Positions 1 to 11,249 of a DNA stretch of 64,000 nucleotides are shown piece by piece. The notes under the pieces are model-generated. The model was not told the origin of the DNA. It did not search any database and was given only the letters and a program-made list of their open reading frames with translations. The stretch comes from Alitta virens. Its lineage: Eukaryota > Annelida > Polychaeta > Phyllodocida > Nereididae. How positions within the stretch are numbered: the first letter of the stretch is position 1; every line of letters starts with the position of its first letter. The stretch spans positions 43,744,753 to 43,808,752 of the forward strand of contig OW028575.1 in the NCBI GenBank assembly GCA_932294295.1. Reading direction: 5' to 3'. The translations under genes and the position numbers were made by a program.

Positions 1-107
1 AATTAACAGATTTTGTAAATGAATCACACATGATTTCTTTGTTGCATGAAATTCCTCTTTGAAAAACTTATTGGAGTTTTTTTTCCTTCTTTGAATTCTT
101 TACTGAC

Positions 108-1809
108 CTTGATGTTAAACAAATTATCATAGAGGTTTCTGTCATATGGAACTTCCCACATGATTGCCAGTTTAAAATCAGTGCCGTCAATGTCATACGT
201 CACAACTCCTACTGTACCTCTGAGTGCCCCTGAAAATTGCAAAAATGTGCTGCAGATTTTATTTTAAAATTGAGTCTCACAGGTTATCTGACATCTACCT
301 CTCCATTGTGATCAGCAACTATATGTTGATGGAAACCTGACTACCGAGATTTAGCTCATCAAATCAGAGGAGCAGAAGAGCATGATCTGTTTAGATGCTT
401 GGTTAAGAATCACTGAAAGGTTGGTGTTGAAAGATGAAGTGAAAATCTATAGATTATAGTGTATGTTATTACAGTCATTCTACTCTTGTAGCCATTGTTT
501 CATCTTACATGGTGTCTTAAGGAACAGATTAAGGGCAGTATGTTCAGGCCGTATTTCAGGATATGCTGCAGAATGAGTTCCTCCGCTGTGGAAGTGCCAT
601 TTGGGGTTGATCAACAGAGCTCCACCTTCGTTGCTGATACTTAAGGCACACCTCCTGTAATTGAGAACCGTTTTGGCATCAATGGATTGTTGTAGTTTTT
701 GTCTTTTGTGGCAGTGGACACAATATAGTGTGAATAAAAGATTGAGCTCAAACTTCAGAAACAGCCATTCGGAGTTAAACTCATCAATTGTTCAACTTAG
801 CAGCTTTAAGTGGTAACAGTGAATACAAATTTAGAAATGGAAGTACAATTTTACCTGTCATGCATGAGGTCACCAGATCTCATAACATCATTAAGAGCTT
901 TGTCAATATCGTTGAATTCCAATTTTTCAATGACCTCACCAGGAAAGAATTTAGGAGGGAAAATCTGTTGTGAAAGAAGGCAAAATTATCAATATCAGAA
1001 AAATATTACCTGGAAGCTATTCAAAATCCTTTAATTTTGCAAAACTTTGTCTATGTCATATCATATAAGCTGGTGCATATCCAGTTACAAATATATTTTG
1101 CTGTAATTAGCCGGCAGTTATTATGAATCATATTTCAATTTAGCAGACATCTGTGCCAGTGTGCAAGCTTTTATATCATACTCACATCAACGTCTGGCTT
1201 GACAACATCCCCCATTCTGTTTTTCACCCATTCAGGACTGTCCGGACCAAAGTCGATTTCCCATTGCTCCTCCGTATCAAGTTCACAGTAGCCTGTCTGG
1301 AAAAGGGCTCTGAAAGAAAGTTGGTTTTTCAGTCATTTTTTTCATTGTAGCTGCATGTCACATGCTTATATTACAAATACATACTTCTATTTGCCACAGT
1401 ACAAAATCTCCAATAGATGAGTGAAAACCTGAGTTCCATTAATGCTTAATGGGAATTTATCGCCATTTGCCAGATAACATGCAACATCAGCTAGATATTG
1501 ACGGACCATGAGACAACAAAGGCCAATGTTGGAACGGTGTGGAAACTATCTAAGTGTTTCCTCTATGCAATTTTACTTCTAGAATATGTCATGCCCACTA
1601 GGATTCCACCTCTTCCTATTCGCATGGATATATCATGGGTATTTTTGGCTGATCAACCAATGCCCCAAACGACCATGACCTTCTGGTTTTCATATCAAAT
1701 TTTGTTTATGCAAGCACTGTCTCTAAAAACTAGTACGCTATAAAATTTATAAATTAAAAAAAAGAAACGAGACATACACCACAAGGCACAGCAGCAGTGC
1801 ACTTTTCAT
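108..1809 (-). CDS. Actinoporin-like secreted protein, gene 1 (partial, five exons)
   Basis: Exons on the minus strand: 1809-1778, 1309-1186, 964-855, 654-509 and 229-108. All have AG/GT borders and compatible phases (2, 0, 2, 1, 0). Exon 1 starts at ATG 1809 and, with the start of exon 2, encodes a hydrophobic signal peptide ending near a Gly-Tyr-Cys. Exons 2-3 encode an acidic, Trp-containing stretch of about 75 residues with no family match I recognise. Exons 4-5 match the actinoporin fold: a short strand with SISNEGG, then GTVGVVTYDI and the hallmark VPYD-x-NLY segment. Known actinoporins are water-soluble proteins that bind sphingomyelin/phosphocholine head groups and oligomerise in membranes; actinoporin-like proteins also occur outside cnidarians, where roles are less clear. 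Pore activity here is not shown. The C-terminal exon, expected after the donor at 107/106, is outside the window. No break is seen in the five exons. Confidence 0.82.
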
Positions 1810-2943
1810 CGCTGATAACCTTCAAAAGTAGAAATAACAAATCACATAAATCTTTATTTATACTTACACAAAGCTGCAGCAATCTGTTTGATAAGCTATA
1901 ATCAGTGAAAACGGGTAGACTTTTCCCACTGCAGCTGGCATTTTTGATAATTGTAATTTGTTTGTTAATGATTATGTATCGCCAATCCTGTGTAGAACAA
2001 TAGTTGTTTTAAGGTATCATAGTGTAAGATATTTCCTTTGAACTTTATGTCATTGCAAATTATTTGGGTCACATGACACCCATATGTGAGATTGTATCTG
2101 CAAATGAGGTGATATTTGGCTCGATTAAGTTTTTCTTACTATCCCACTCATAACATATTTTACTGCTTATTTACTTATTTCAAGTCACTTTTTACTCATT
2201 TCACAGTTTTAGCGGTTAGCTTGGTCATAATCGATCATAAGATATATAGGTTTTTACTGATTAGGAGTTATGTATAATTAAACCAGTGCATATAAAAATA
2301 AATAAATAGAGCCTGTGGTATTGAATTTGCCTTTTTAATTAAACTGGAAGTGAAATTCGAAGTGGACTTCACTGGAAGTAATATATTCAATGGCTATTAA
2401 ATATTTGGTAATTGTTTCGGTTCTTATTTTTTCAGGATCATCTTTGCAGTGTTATACATTTGTGGTGCAGAAGCCATCAGAGAAGACGATAGCCTGGTTT
2501 TCCCAGTAAGTCGTAAGTTATACAATGTGTAGTGCCAAGATTGCCGTTGACGCTGGACGTTGGGCCAACCCCTTTCCAATGCGCAAATTGATGCATTACT
2601 GACCCTATGTCTGCACACTCTGCATGTTATCTTGGGTGTTTGAATCCAAGATTTAAGTCTGACTAACTGTTCGATAGTAAAAAACTGTAAGTCTTCCAAT
2701 ATGCTGACAGATCTATGGATAATGAGGAGGACACACATTCAATGATCTGATCACACATAACAATTTGGAGGATAAGACACTATAGGGCCTGTAATTTTGT
2801 TTTTGAAAGTTGAGCTGATTTTTTCACAGTGAGGAAATTTCAGCTATTTTATTATAATCGGGAAAAATCATTTTTCTCATGCTGTTGTTTCAGATTGTTA
2901 AAATCACTAGCCTCGTTTGTTTGTAGTGACTTCAGTTTAAGGG
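1810..2943. other. Upstream region between the divergent actinoporin-like genes
   Basis: AT-rich sequence directly upstream of the gene 1 start codon, so it should contain the gene 1 promoter and 5' leader. I cannot point to a convincing TATA box or initiator. A short patch at 2545-2605 carries the GGCCAA-type motif seen again near 6.6 and 7.2 kb. The small ORFs here show no recognisable protein and no coding bias. Confidence 0.4.
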
Positions 2944-3502
2944 GAGTCACACTGTCACAGATGGCATGGCAAGCGAGCATGGATGAAAAACATTTTTACT
3001 CTTGCTCATCCTTGGTCAAACGTACTTCACCCGCCAAGTGATGTACGGATACTCTTGCCAATCTTTAGGATGCTCCTGGTAGCGCTAAATCATCCGTGAC
3101 CAACCAAAGGAAGGGCAAACTTTTTGTTCAAAAATCTGCCGGACGTTCTACGAGTGAATTGTTGAAATAAGTTATGTAACTTCTACGTATGTTCTACGTA
3201 CGTTCTGCATATGTTCAACATCCATGGCCATCTATGGCCATCCACAGGTACGCAGGGGAAGCTGTCCATCCGATTATACTCACCAATCCACTCATGTTAA
3301 GTCTTGGACAGGTCTTAGAATGCTCGTGAAATGCTCGGCGGAACTCCATGCCCATTCGTAGCCCATCCGTAGCCTAACCGAAGCCCATCCGTAGCCCATC
3401 CGTAGCCCTATCCTCATTTACTCTTGAACGACTCCCACAAGCGATCTACGATTGCCTCATGTCTGTGGTCACTCATAAGTCTTATCCGTGATAGTGTGAA
3501 CT
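2944..3502. mobile_element. MITE with imperfect terminal inverted repeats and internal short-motif arrays
   Basis: The left end reads AGTCACACTGTCACAGAT and the right end, reversed, reads AGTTCACACTATCACGGAT: an imperfect inverted repeat of about 18 bp. The interior is built of short repeated words: a TTCTACGTA-type motif near 3140-3210, a CCATGGCCATC-type motif near 3220-3245, and a TAGCCCATCCG motif repeated about five times at 3350-3410. There is no coding capacity. The right end directly abuts the decayed LINE, so the element may have inserted into or next to it. Superfamily not determined; no clear target-site duplication was found. Confidence 0.55.
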
Positions 3503-3511
3503 AGGCTTAAA

Positions 3512-4807
3512 TTACAGGCGTGAAATTAAACTGTTTACTTGATGGTTGATTAACTTAATGCTCGGGTCATGTCTATAGCGGTCAATGACCTCATCAGTTG
3601 ACATGTTGTTTACATTATCAGGTTCTTTCGGATCTTGGGCTACATTTATGAAGTATTCATTAAATATGTTAGTTACTTCTACAGGGTTGGTGACAAGTGT
3701 GTCATTTTCAAATAGAGTGATTGTGTGACTGTTCGATTTTGTTTTGTTTGTTATGAAAGGTTTGATCACTTGCCAGAAGTGCTTACCTTTGGTATTAGAT
3801 GTATTGCAATTTGTTTTACTGATACCCTCTTTAGTTTGTTTCCTTTCTTTCTTTGCCTTCTGAATTCATGCCAATTTTCTTGACTTCTAGATTTGTTAAC
3901 TTTCCTTCTAAAAGGGCTGCCTTTACATTTATAGCTTTTCTTTACTGTCATTCATGTATGGTAATTGATTATTTTTAATTATCTTTGTTTCATTGGAGCA
4001 TTATGTAATTTCTGATCGAAAAGTATTATGAAACCATAATTGATCATCTACATTAATAAATACTTGGGAAATGTGGAAAGGTGCTGTGTCCAGATCATGT
4101 GGGTAATCATTTTCACTGATATCTTTGAAAAATCTGTAATGAATTAATTTAGATTCATTTGAAGGACACAGGGTTCTTGTTGCAGCACTTATAAAGTTAT
4201 GAAAGTCACTTATACCTAGCGGAACATTTACAGTTTGCTGAATAGAGGTTGAAGAATTTGTTAGAATCACATCATTGACAAGTAGTGTCGGGTTTTCTAG
4301 ACTTTTAAAGCAGGTGGGGCCTTTACATAATTTGTTTCAAATTGTACATATCAGATATCTGCGATAGAGGATTTGGGTCAATTTTGAAGTTGACATTTAG
4401 ATCACCTATTATCATATGATGATCATATATACATGTTGGCTTTCTGAGAAGCACTTGTTCAACATTGATTACATTGGGCTTGCTAGATGATGAACAAGAA
4501 CATTTGAAGGTTTATATATTTCTGCTAGTTTTAACTTGCTTTCAATACCATCACTGTTTAAAGGCTATGTCAGATCTATTTTTATGAGGTATTTTTGTTT
4601 AACATAACATAGTAGGCCACCTCCATGGGCATTTCTGTCTACTCTATGAGTTACAAAAGTATTCAATATCAAACTATCCTGATGGGTATGAATCATCCAG
4701 TTTAGTCTCTTGATTTCGTGAATTTCAACAAACTTACTAGACAGACTATTGAAATTTAGATAAGAAAATATTATATTCTCGGCATTTTTCTTACTAAAGG
4801 CTATCAA
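3512..4807 (-). pseudogene. LINE ORF2 remnant: endonuclease and linker, no RT
   Basis: Translated pieces at 4807-4565, 4270-4001, 3951-3766 and 3769-3512 are in different frames or separated by stops. The first resembles an APE-type endonuclease start (SYLNFNSLSSKF, then a D-R-N-x-x-G-G-G-L-L-Y/C core). The last resembles the region ahead of the RT domain (FENDTLVTNPVEVTNIFNEY, then HDPSIKLI). The catalytic RT block is missing. Non-functional. Confidence 0.7.
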
Positions 4808-5492
4808 TTCATCACATGGTTCCTCTGTACTTATTACAGTGTTTGGATTGCATGGTACTTGGGTAGTAACAAATTCTGTGCCATCTGTTACATCTTAAAC
4901 ATGACTAGGTACATTGTTAGTGTGTCTCTGGAAATGTTAAGTTTGAACATGATTCATGACTATCATCATTATATGCATCAATATTAACATCAACATAAGA
5001 TTAATTTGCAGTAAAACCTTCATGAGCATTCACATCAACATAAAATTCAACATTAAAACATTCATCAAATCTATAAACAGTCCTGCTATGTCCAACCACA
5101 ATTACATGGCCTGTCATCTAATGGCCTTAAAGACAAAACTCCTTGTGGCCAAGGCCGTTGCAGGAGTACCGCCGAAGTGGGGCCTGGTGTCTACAGGTGT
5201 GCTGGTAGTTGGACGTTTCGCCGCAGTTGAAACACTAGTTGTTGTACATCGTACATCGTCCCTTGCTTGATGTCATTCCATTGGTCCCTTGGTGGCAGGG
5301 AATCGGCAACTTCTTGGCTTCCAGAGGTGATTTGGCTTTCAGGATGTTGCAGGCTGGGCCTGCTCTGAGCTTCTAAAGTTCACATTCCAGCTGGTCAGGG
5401 GAGTCAGGAAAAAGTTCCTTAGAGCTGAACTGCCACCACGAAAGTAGAGTGGGGTCCAGAGGGCTGTGTGAGGGTGGTGGTCAGCGTCAACA

Positions 5493-5801
5493 TCATGAAG
5501 GGTGGGGGAGCATCAGGGGTCGAGGTGCTCCAGGTTTTCTCAGTTGTTCGGCCAGGGGCTTACTGTAGAATCTATCCTTCATCTTGTCTGTTAGTCTTAT
5601 AATTTCAAGTAGCTTTGTGACACCATTAGCTGAGAGGTGGAGTTGGTCGGGGTGCAGGAGGCTAGTATCGATGGTGTCATCACAGAAGAGGAAGTTATCA
5701 TGGTTTGCGAAGTCAATCTCTTCTACATTGGCGATGGTAAGGATCAGCTGGTCTAGCTCTTGTCGGTTGTCTGCTCGTGGTGGGATGCTGGAGATGGTCA
5801 C
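5493..5801 (-). pseudogene. LINE ORF1 C-terminal fragment, SGNH/GDSL esterase-like
   Basis: An open stretch of 102 codons begins ITISSIPPRADN-like and contains NHDNFLFCDDTID followed by HPDQLHLSANGVTKL. The H-x-D-x-x-H-L-x-x-x-G pattern matches the last catalytic block of SGNH hydrolases carried in ORF1 of CR1-like LINEs. The esterase role in the life cycle is not settled. The N-terminal half, with the GDS nucleophile block, is not recognisable upstream, so this is a fragment of the same dead element as the endonuclease remnant. Confidence 0.65.
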
Positions 5802-6049
5802 TGAATATTAAATTGATGCAAACACTAAAGAAAACTGTGACATCATGCTCCTAGAATCCACAAAAAAATTGAAGATTGATTCTACATAATTATTACAACA
5901 ATAATGGAAACAGTCAAGTGGCGCAAGGAGACACCAAAAAAAAAAAGTATTGTCACTAGCGGGGCGACACCTGATAAATTTACATTTATTCACTGAATAT
6001 TATTATGAAATTAGAAATTAGGTTATATTGAAAAACAAAACATGCACAG

Positions 6050-7769
6050 AGCACGGAAATACGCATACTAGTCATAGCTTTTGGAGTGCAAATTAATAAC
6101 GAGTAAACTGCCATTACAGATTGAATCTAAAGATGTAACAATACTATGAGTAAATTTTTTTTCCAAGATATTTCTTGGCATTTTGAAATGAGACTAAACT
6201 TTTAAGGGTGTACACATTATCATGATCTTTCATGCATTCGCAGAATCCGAGATGCTATCTGGAGGATGGCAACATGGCAGCTGCTGCACCATTCAAGATC
6301 CCAGATAACAAATAAACTATTCTCCGTTTTGAAAAAGGACAGCGGTGAGTGCACGCAGAAGATGTAGTTTGACATATATTATCATGATTAGGTGACACAA
6401 TGATGTTACAGTGCAGTGGAATTTGTCAAATGGCTCTAATTAACATTTACCAATAGGAATGGCCCCATTGCTATAAAAGGATTATGTAAATTGACTATGT
6501 CGGGTCATGGATCAGGTTACTTTTAATATTGGTCTTAGTTGCACCAAAAGGCTTTTAAGTGCCATATCCACCCAAAATTGGATTGGTAGCGCCAATGCTG
6601 GGCCAGCCATGAGCCAATGTTACATAATTTCTGGGTTTTTTAAATGAACTGTAGTTGTTCTGTTATTACCTGACAAAAATATGTAAAGGTTTAAAGTGTT
6701 CATAATACATGGGCAAACATTTTGCAGCTTCTGAACCTTGGTGGTATAACTATATTTTGCAATAGCCGAAAAGCCAAAAGTGAAAATTAAACCAATGTGA
6801 GTCACTAAATTTAGGCGCTATAAACATCTAGTTTTTTAACCATTTATTTACTTCTGTAGATATCTTTTCTAAAATCCTCGCAAGATTCTTTTCCAGTGCA
6901 CCCTCATCCAGCTAAAGCCTATCAAAATATTATGAAACAGTGATAAATTCTTCTGATTTCAGCCATTGCTCTTTCTGGAACCAAAGGCTTGATTAGTTAT
7001 GACATCGAAGGCCATGATGTCCGTGTGATCACAATGTGGTCACTGACAGGGGAAGGTGAAAATAACAGATTCCTCGTTCAGGTAATTCTTAACTTAATTC
7101 CACTTATCCCATTCATTATGATGTGTGGTACACTGCATTTGGTGTATGGAACATGTTGATTCCAATGAATATAAATTTTCAAGGGTATATTGTTGGAAGT
7201 TTTTGATCACTGGGCCAACACTAGGCAAACACTGGGTCAACGCTTGGCCAATGCTAGTGCTGATGCTGTGCCATAACTGAGCTTATGATGCAGATTCTGT
7301 GTTATTAATTCATGACATGTTATCTGGGCATAATAAACATTGATATTTAAATGGCAAACTACAAAGGAGTGTGGCTTGTTGCACTTTGTCAGACTAAATA
7401 TACCACAGAAAATATTATGCATGTAGATCAGTACTAATTTTGCCACAGTCATTGTTTACTAAGAAAAATAGTCCAATTAGTGATTCATAAAATTGTCTTA
7501 TACATGCTTACATAGGAAAACCTGTAATTGCCAGTTTGATAAAAAAATTCTTGAGATTGGAGCAAATTTTGGTGTAATTCCAGGCATTCTCAACAGAGCG
7601 CACTTTTGATCGTGACCTCTACCGGAATATGGAAAGTCTATCACAACAGGCTCATTTTGAGGATGATTTCACTGTTCTCATCACTAATGGAGTCACAGTT
7701 GAGAGTCACATGACTCCAACAAACAAAGGGAAACTCATTGTCAGAATTGATTCTATTGAACTTGTGTAA
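6050..7769 (+). CDS. Actinoporin-like protein, gene 2 (3' exons)
   Basis: Four phase-compatible exons: about 6050-6102 (start could be 6052), 6244-6344, 6963-7081 and 7584-7769, ending in TAA. The third exon carries GTKGLISYDIEG, aligning with the equivalent exon of gene 1; the fourth encodes the C-terminal strands of the fold (FDRDLYRN near its start, a KGKLIVRID strand near its end). Compared with gene 1, the VPYD segment is replaced by SLTGEGEN, and the exon equivalent to gene 1 exon 4 is split by a 141-bp intron. Exons for a signal peptide and N-terminal region were not found; the LINE at 3.5-5.8 kb lies where they might be. Loss of the PYD segment suggests altered membrane recognition, or relaxed constraint. 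The first two exons are less certain than the last two. Confidence 0.68.
7200..7275. repeat. GGCCAA short-motif cluster in a gene 2 intron
   Basis: Within about 75 bp the words GGCCAACA, GGCAAACA, GGTCAACG and GGCCAATG recur at 11-14 bp spacing. A related cluster (GCCAATG, GGCCAG, GCCAATG) is at 6585-6620. These look like subterminal motif arrays of a small DNA transposon, but I could not define termini. Confidence 0.4.
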
Positions 7770-7959
7770 TGATAAGGGGGGACTGATAGTTTTTATCTCA
7801 AAGGAAGATAAATTTTATGAAACTGATTGTGTTGTTCTCTTTGTTTTTAGGTATTGGGTAAAGTTCTGATTCTGATTAAACTGTAGAATGCATATGTGGG
7901 TCTTTTTGCTGCAAAGTGTAGTTGAGGTAGTGTGTGTCCTGCTCTGGAAACAGAATTTT

Positions 7960-8672
7960 TTTCTCATTTTTCTCTAAATATTTTAAAACACAGCTCAGAT
8001 ATGTCAATGTGACAATCAAAATGCACAGCTAAGTTATATAGAGTAATACCATATACAATTGTGTTAGGGTAGGTGCATTAATGGTATAGTTATGCTCCGA
8101 AAACAAAATTTAACACAATTTTTAGCATTTTTTTCTGATTTTCCATTATTTTGTAATTAGCATGAAATAAATATTAAAATGAAGTTTAAAAAGTGAAAAT
8201 ACTATAATTTAGAAATGTTATTGATGCAATTTCATTCATGTAAGGTACATAATGTCTTTTATATGGAGGTTTGAAAAAGTAGGAATTTTCCCTATTTTAC
8301 CCTAATTTTTGAAAATTCTATAGTATTTACGGCCATGAGACCCCCAAAAGGCACCACTACACTATTTTGAACATATAATGACAAAGTTTTAAGCATGTAG
8401 GTGCAGTAGTGTCAGAGTTCTGCTCCGAAAACAAAGAAAAATATTGTTTTCTATTTTGTAAAAATTTTTTAAAACATAGCCAAGGTATGTTAAACTGACA
8501 GTATTACTGTACAAAATTTCGTAAGGGTAAGTGCATTAGTGTTAGAGTTCTTCTCCGGAAACGAAAGTGTTATGCCCGCCCGTCCGCCCACACGCCCGAG
8601 CATCTGCCTGTCTGACGGACATTGATGATAACAAAAACCCTTTTCGAAATTCGTTTGCTGAGGGTTAAAAAG
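7960..8672 (+). repeat. Hairpin-ended dispersed repeat, copy A
   Basis: This copy contains several diverged internal blocks built around TTAGAGTTCTGCTCCGGAAA, then a CG-rich block (CGCCCGTCCGCCC at about 8575) and a terminal stem-loop at 8636-8666 of the form AACCC...GAAAT/TCG...GAGGGTT. Copies of the same block order occur near 19.9, 25.6, 28.4, 55.4, 60.8 and 62.0 kb in both orientations. No ORF. It lies about 190 bp beyond the gene 2 stop codon. Confidence 0.65.
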
Positions 8673-8829
8673 TTAAGATCTGCTGCAACTGAACACTTTA
8701 GAGATGGTGTCATTAAGTCAGTGGTACTCCGCGTACAACTCTGTTACTTTTACCCAATGCGATTGTCTTTTATATTGTAGTGTAAGCTTATATGACCAGC
8801 TGCCAGTAAAAGAGGTAATGATGAGATGA

Positions 8830-9050
8830 TAAGGCTTTCAGTTTATTCCATGTTACACATTTACTTGTCTCTGAACAGACACCGAATACAAGTCATACAC
8901 CTCTGATTTAAGACCTTATGTGATGGAAATCCAGATAAGATGTTGCTCATGAAGAGAGCCTGGGCTGGGGTGGAACCCTACAACTTTGGCAGAACTAGGC
9001 TAGTAGCCTGGTCCTTAAACACAACACCATTCTACCTTACTTCATATTAA
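8830..9050 (-). mobile_element. Possible tRNA-derived SINE
   Basis: On the minus strand a stretch with GGGTTCCACCCC (about 8967-8978) resembles a degenerate pol III B box, preceded about 40-60 bp upstream by a GGTGTTGTGTTTAAGG stretch that could be a worn A box. Reading on gives a tRNA-unrelated body. I see no target-site duplication, so this is tentative. Confidence 0.3.
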
Positions 9051-9669
9051 TCCTATAGCCACGGACAATTAAAAAAAATTTTAATTTTCCTGACAACAAC
9101 TAGATTAAGGTTATGTTGTGTTCTCCTGCACAACAATTATGACCATAGGCCAAACCCTTAACCTACTTATGCTAACACCAGCCAATGAGTACGCTTACCA
9201 TCAGCCTCTGAAATTATTAGCCACTGCACCCCAAACCTTTCCATGGCACTGTGCCTGCAATACCTGCACAGAAATAAAGCAGGCTCCAAAACAATGCTGA
9301 TCTCTGGCACAAGAGGATATTATCAGCTGAAATAAAAACATCAGGACAAGAACACTTGCAGACAATCATAAACAAGCTCCTAACAACAGTTTGTAGTACT
9401 TAAGATAATGCTTCAAAGTATTTGACAAGTTTGAGGTCACGTTCTGGTATTTTTGACATTTCATAAGAGGTTGATTGATGGTTCAAGTGACATTATTATG
9501 CAACTATATTCATCAAATAATACAGAGAATAACACCACTGAAATCAGATTATGACTGTGCATGAATTTGTACAGGTTTTGTCAACAAAATTTCCACCATG
9601 GGTCAGTAAATAGTCCACATACCTGTTCACTGAAAACTGAAAATGGAACTTAGCGCTGAGGACTAAGGT
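9051..9669. other. No feature recognised
   Basis: AT-rich non-coding sequence. The one longer open frame (9118-9300, plus) has no domain-like pattern, no signal peptide and no flanking splice signals worth reporting. Confidence 0.4.
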
Positions 9670-9992
9670 CTAATTTTCAACCTTGAAATCCTATGAAATT
9701 CACCAAAACCAAGATGAAAGTCCAGGTGCCAAAGCCAAGCAACAAGCAGACATAGTCTTTCATTAATGCCAGATGTCACCAACAGTGTTTTTGGAGAGTG
9801 GGAAGGCAAAACAGAAGATTCTGCGATATCGCCCAGCGTTTTTCCAAGAAGGTGAAATAGGGTATATGCTTCTAAGCATGAGTCATCTTTGATGTCACCG
9901 TTAGGTTTTGAAAACAGAGAGGATCCAACAACAATGATCTTTGCATGGCTGAAATATCTGACTAAAATCAAGATATGTTGCTTTTCACATAG
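9670..9992 (+). pseudogene. Coding-like but frame-broken stretch before the 9993 exon
   Basis: Three protein-like pieces follow one another in different plus frames: one ending in QQADIVFH near 9765, one around NSVFGEWEGK near 9785-9855, and one around GFENREDPTT near 9900-9945. They suggest exon remnants, or an exon with indels, belonging to the gene whose terminal exon starts at 9993. No family recognised; it could be chance. Confidence 0.25.
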
Positions 9993-10301
9993 TTAAAATC
10001 TGAAGAAGATCCTGATGAATCTATTCACTGGAGGAGTAGCAGTTTTGGGGACAGCACAAGTAAGCCAGAAGTAACCCTGGTCCAGAATTTAGAAAGACCT
10101 TCAAGTGAAGATTACTGTGAACTCATTGAGAGAGTAGACATCCATGGCTACTACTTGGAAGACCTACAAGTTTTGAAGGGAAGATATTGCATTCAAGTTA
10201 AAGAGAAAATCAGAAACTTTGCGGCATGTAATGATCAGTCAGCCACATCAAGCATTACAACAAAAAGAGAAGGAATTGTTGAATTGAAACCAAACAATTA
10301 G
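9993..10301 (+). CDS. Terminal exon of an unidentified protein
   Basis: A good acceptor (TTGCTTTTCACATAG) is followed by 102 open codons and TAG. The peptide is hydrophilic: an acidic start, a Ser-rich patch, a central segment HGYYLEDLQVLKGRYCIQVK that looks like beta strands, and a charged tail ending in KPNN. The central part vaguely recalls a CBM21-type glycogen-targeting domain (LE-x-L-x-V ... G-x-x-x-V-K-x-x-N-F), but the conserved Trp block is absent, so I do not assign it. Amino acid composition and the splice signal support a real exon. Upstream exons are unclear (see the broken stretch just before). Confidence 0.45.
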   Translation, partial: LKSEEDPDESIHWRSSSFGDSTSKPEVTLVQNLERPSSEDYCELIERVDIHGYYLEDLQVLKGRYCIQVKEKIRNFAACNDQSATSSITTKREGIVELKPNN

Positions 10302-11249
10302 TGATATTTTGATGTATTACATGGATGAATTATCATAAGCACACACATATCAAGGATTTCAATTTTTATAACATAGTTCTACTGTGTGCATTTTTAAATC
10401 TATTCATTCACCGATTGTATTTTGGAATCACTGCACATTGTCATAAAGGCCTTATAAATGATTGCAGTGTTGATTACCCTGTCCTTGATTACATCATCAA
10501 ATTAATGTTAAAATTAATTCACCCAGGAGACAATACATCATTGAAATTTATTAAACAAATCAAATACTATCATATCCTCAATTACGTTTAATTTTTTACC
10601 AGTCACATTGGCAATGAATATGGAAGCAAATGGTGTCTTTTGCGATGGTTTTATTGTAACATATTGAACAGCATTTGACTGGAAAAAAATCGGCCGCTGT
10701 GATGATTGTTTAAAAGTTTTGTATTTAATGTGATCTGACCATTTATGCCTTCACACAGGAGTATCTGACCTTGAAAATTAAATGGCCATACTTTTGACCT
10801 CGTTATTGCAAAATTATGATGAAAGTCTCATATTCATATCTTCTTTTGAGGCAAAAATATTTTGACTAGGACAGCCTTCAATTCTTCAGCTTTCTGCAGC
10901 TTGGCCTGTGACATCTTACTGCATACACTGAGCCAAAAAAAGAAATATTACTCAAGACTCAGCCAAACTACAGTGTATAGTCACACCTTCATCTACATGT
11001 TTCACTTAAATAATGACTATATAACAATGAACAAGTGTCTTTAAAATGATTTTATTACCAAATAATATTAAACAGGATTTTGACCAAAAAATTCCATTCT
11101 TTCGTTGATCTGCATTTAAAGTGATCCAGCAGCTTGTTCTATGACGCATGAATATCTGACCTAAAATGGACATACAACACATCATAAAAGTCATGCAACA
11201 CATTGATTAACAGCAAATCATTCATCTGTAGCTGATATAATTACTTTAC
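10302..11249. other. Non-coding; downstream of the lectin exons
   Basis: AT-rich. A C-terminal lectin exon (the final strand with its Tyr-x-Cys) should lie here or further left on the minus strand, but I could not find one with clean splice sites. The open frames at 10325-10591 and 10862-11044 show no recognisable protein. Confidence 0.35.

Larger units (their letters stand above)
3507..5811 (-). mobile_element. Decayed CR1-like non-LTR retrotransposon, 3'-truncated
   Basis: On the minus strand the order is an ORF1 C-terminus with an SGNH-esterase-like signature (5801-5493), an endonuclease remnant (4807-4565) and the endonuclease-to-RT linker (4270-3512). This order, and an esterase-bearing ORF1, are typical of CR1-group LINEs. 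No reverse transcriptase motif follows: the element stops at about 3510, where the MITE begins. Frames are broken by several stops and shifts, so it is an old, dead copy. It lies between the two actinoporin-like genes. Confidence 0.7.

Noticed and set aside
2424..2738. 104-codon minus ORF
   Set aside because: No recognisable domain; not the missing RT part of the LINE and not in phase with any gene 1 exon.
6244..6344. Frame reading beginning NPRC in this exon that resembles part of gene 1 exon 4
   Set aside because: That frame hits a stop and does not match the phase of the next exon; another frame is fully open and phase-compatible, so the resemblance is probably chance.
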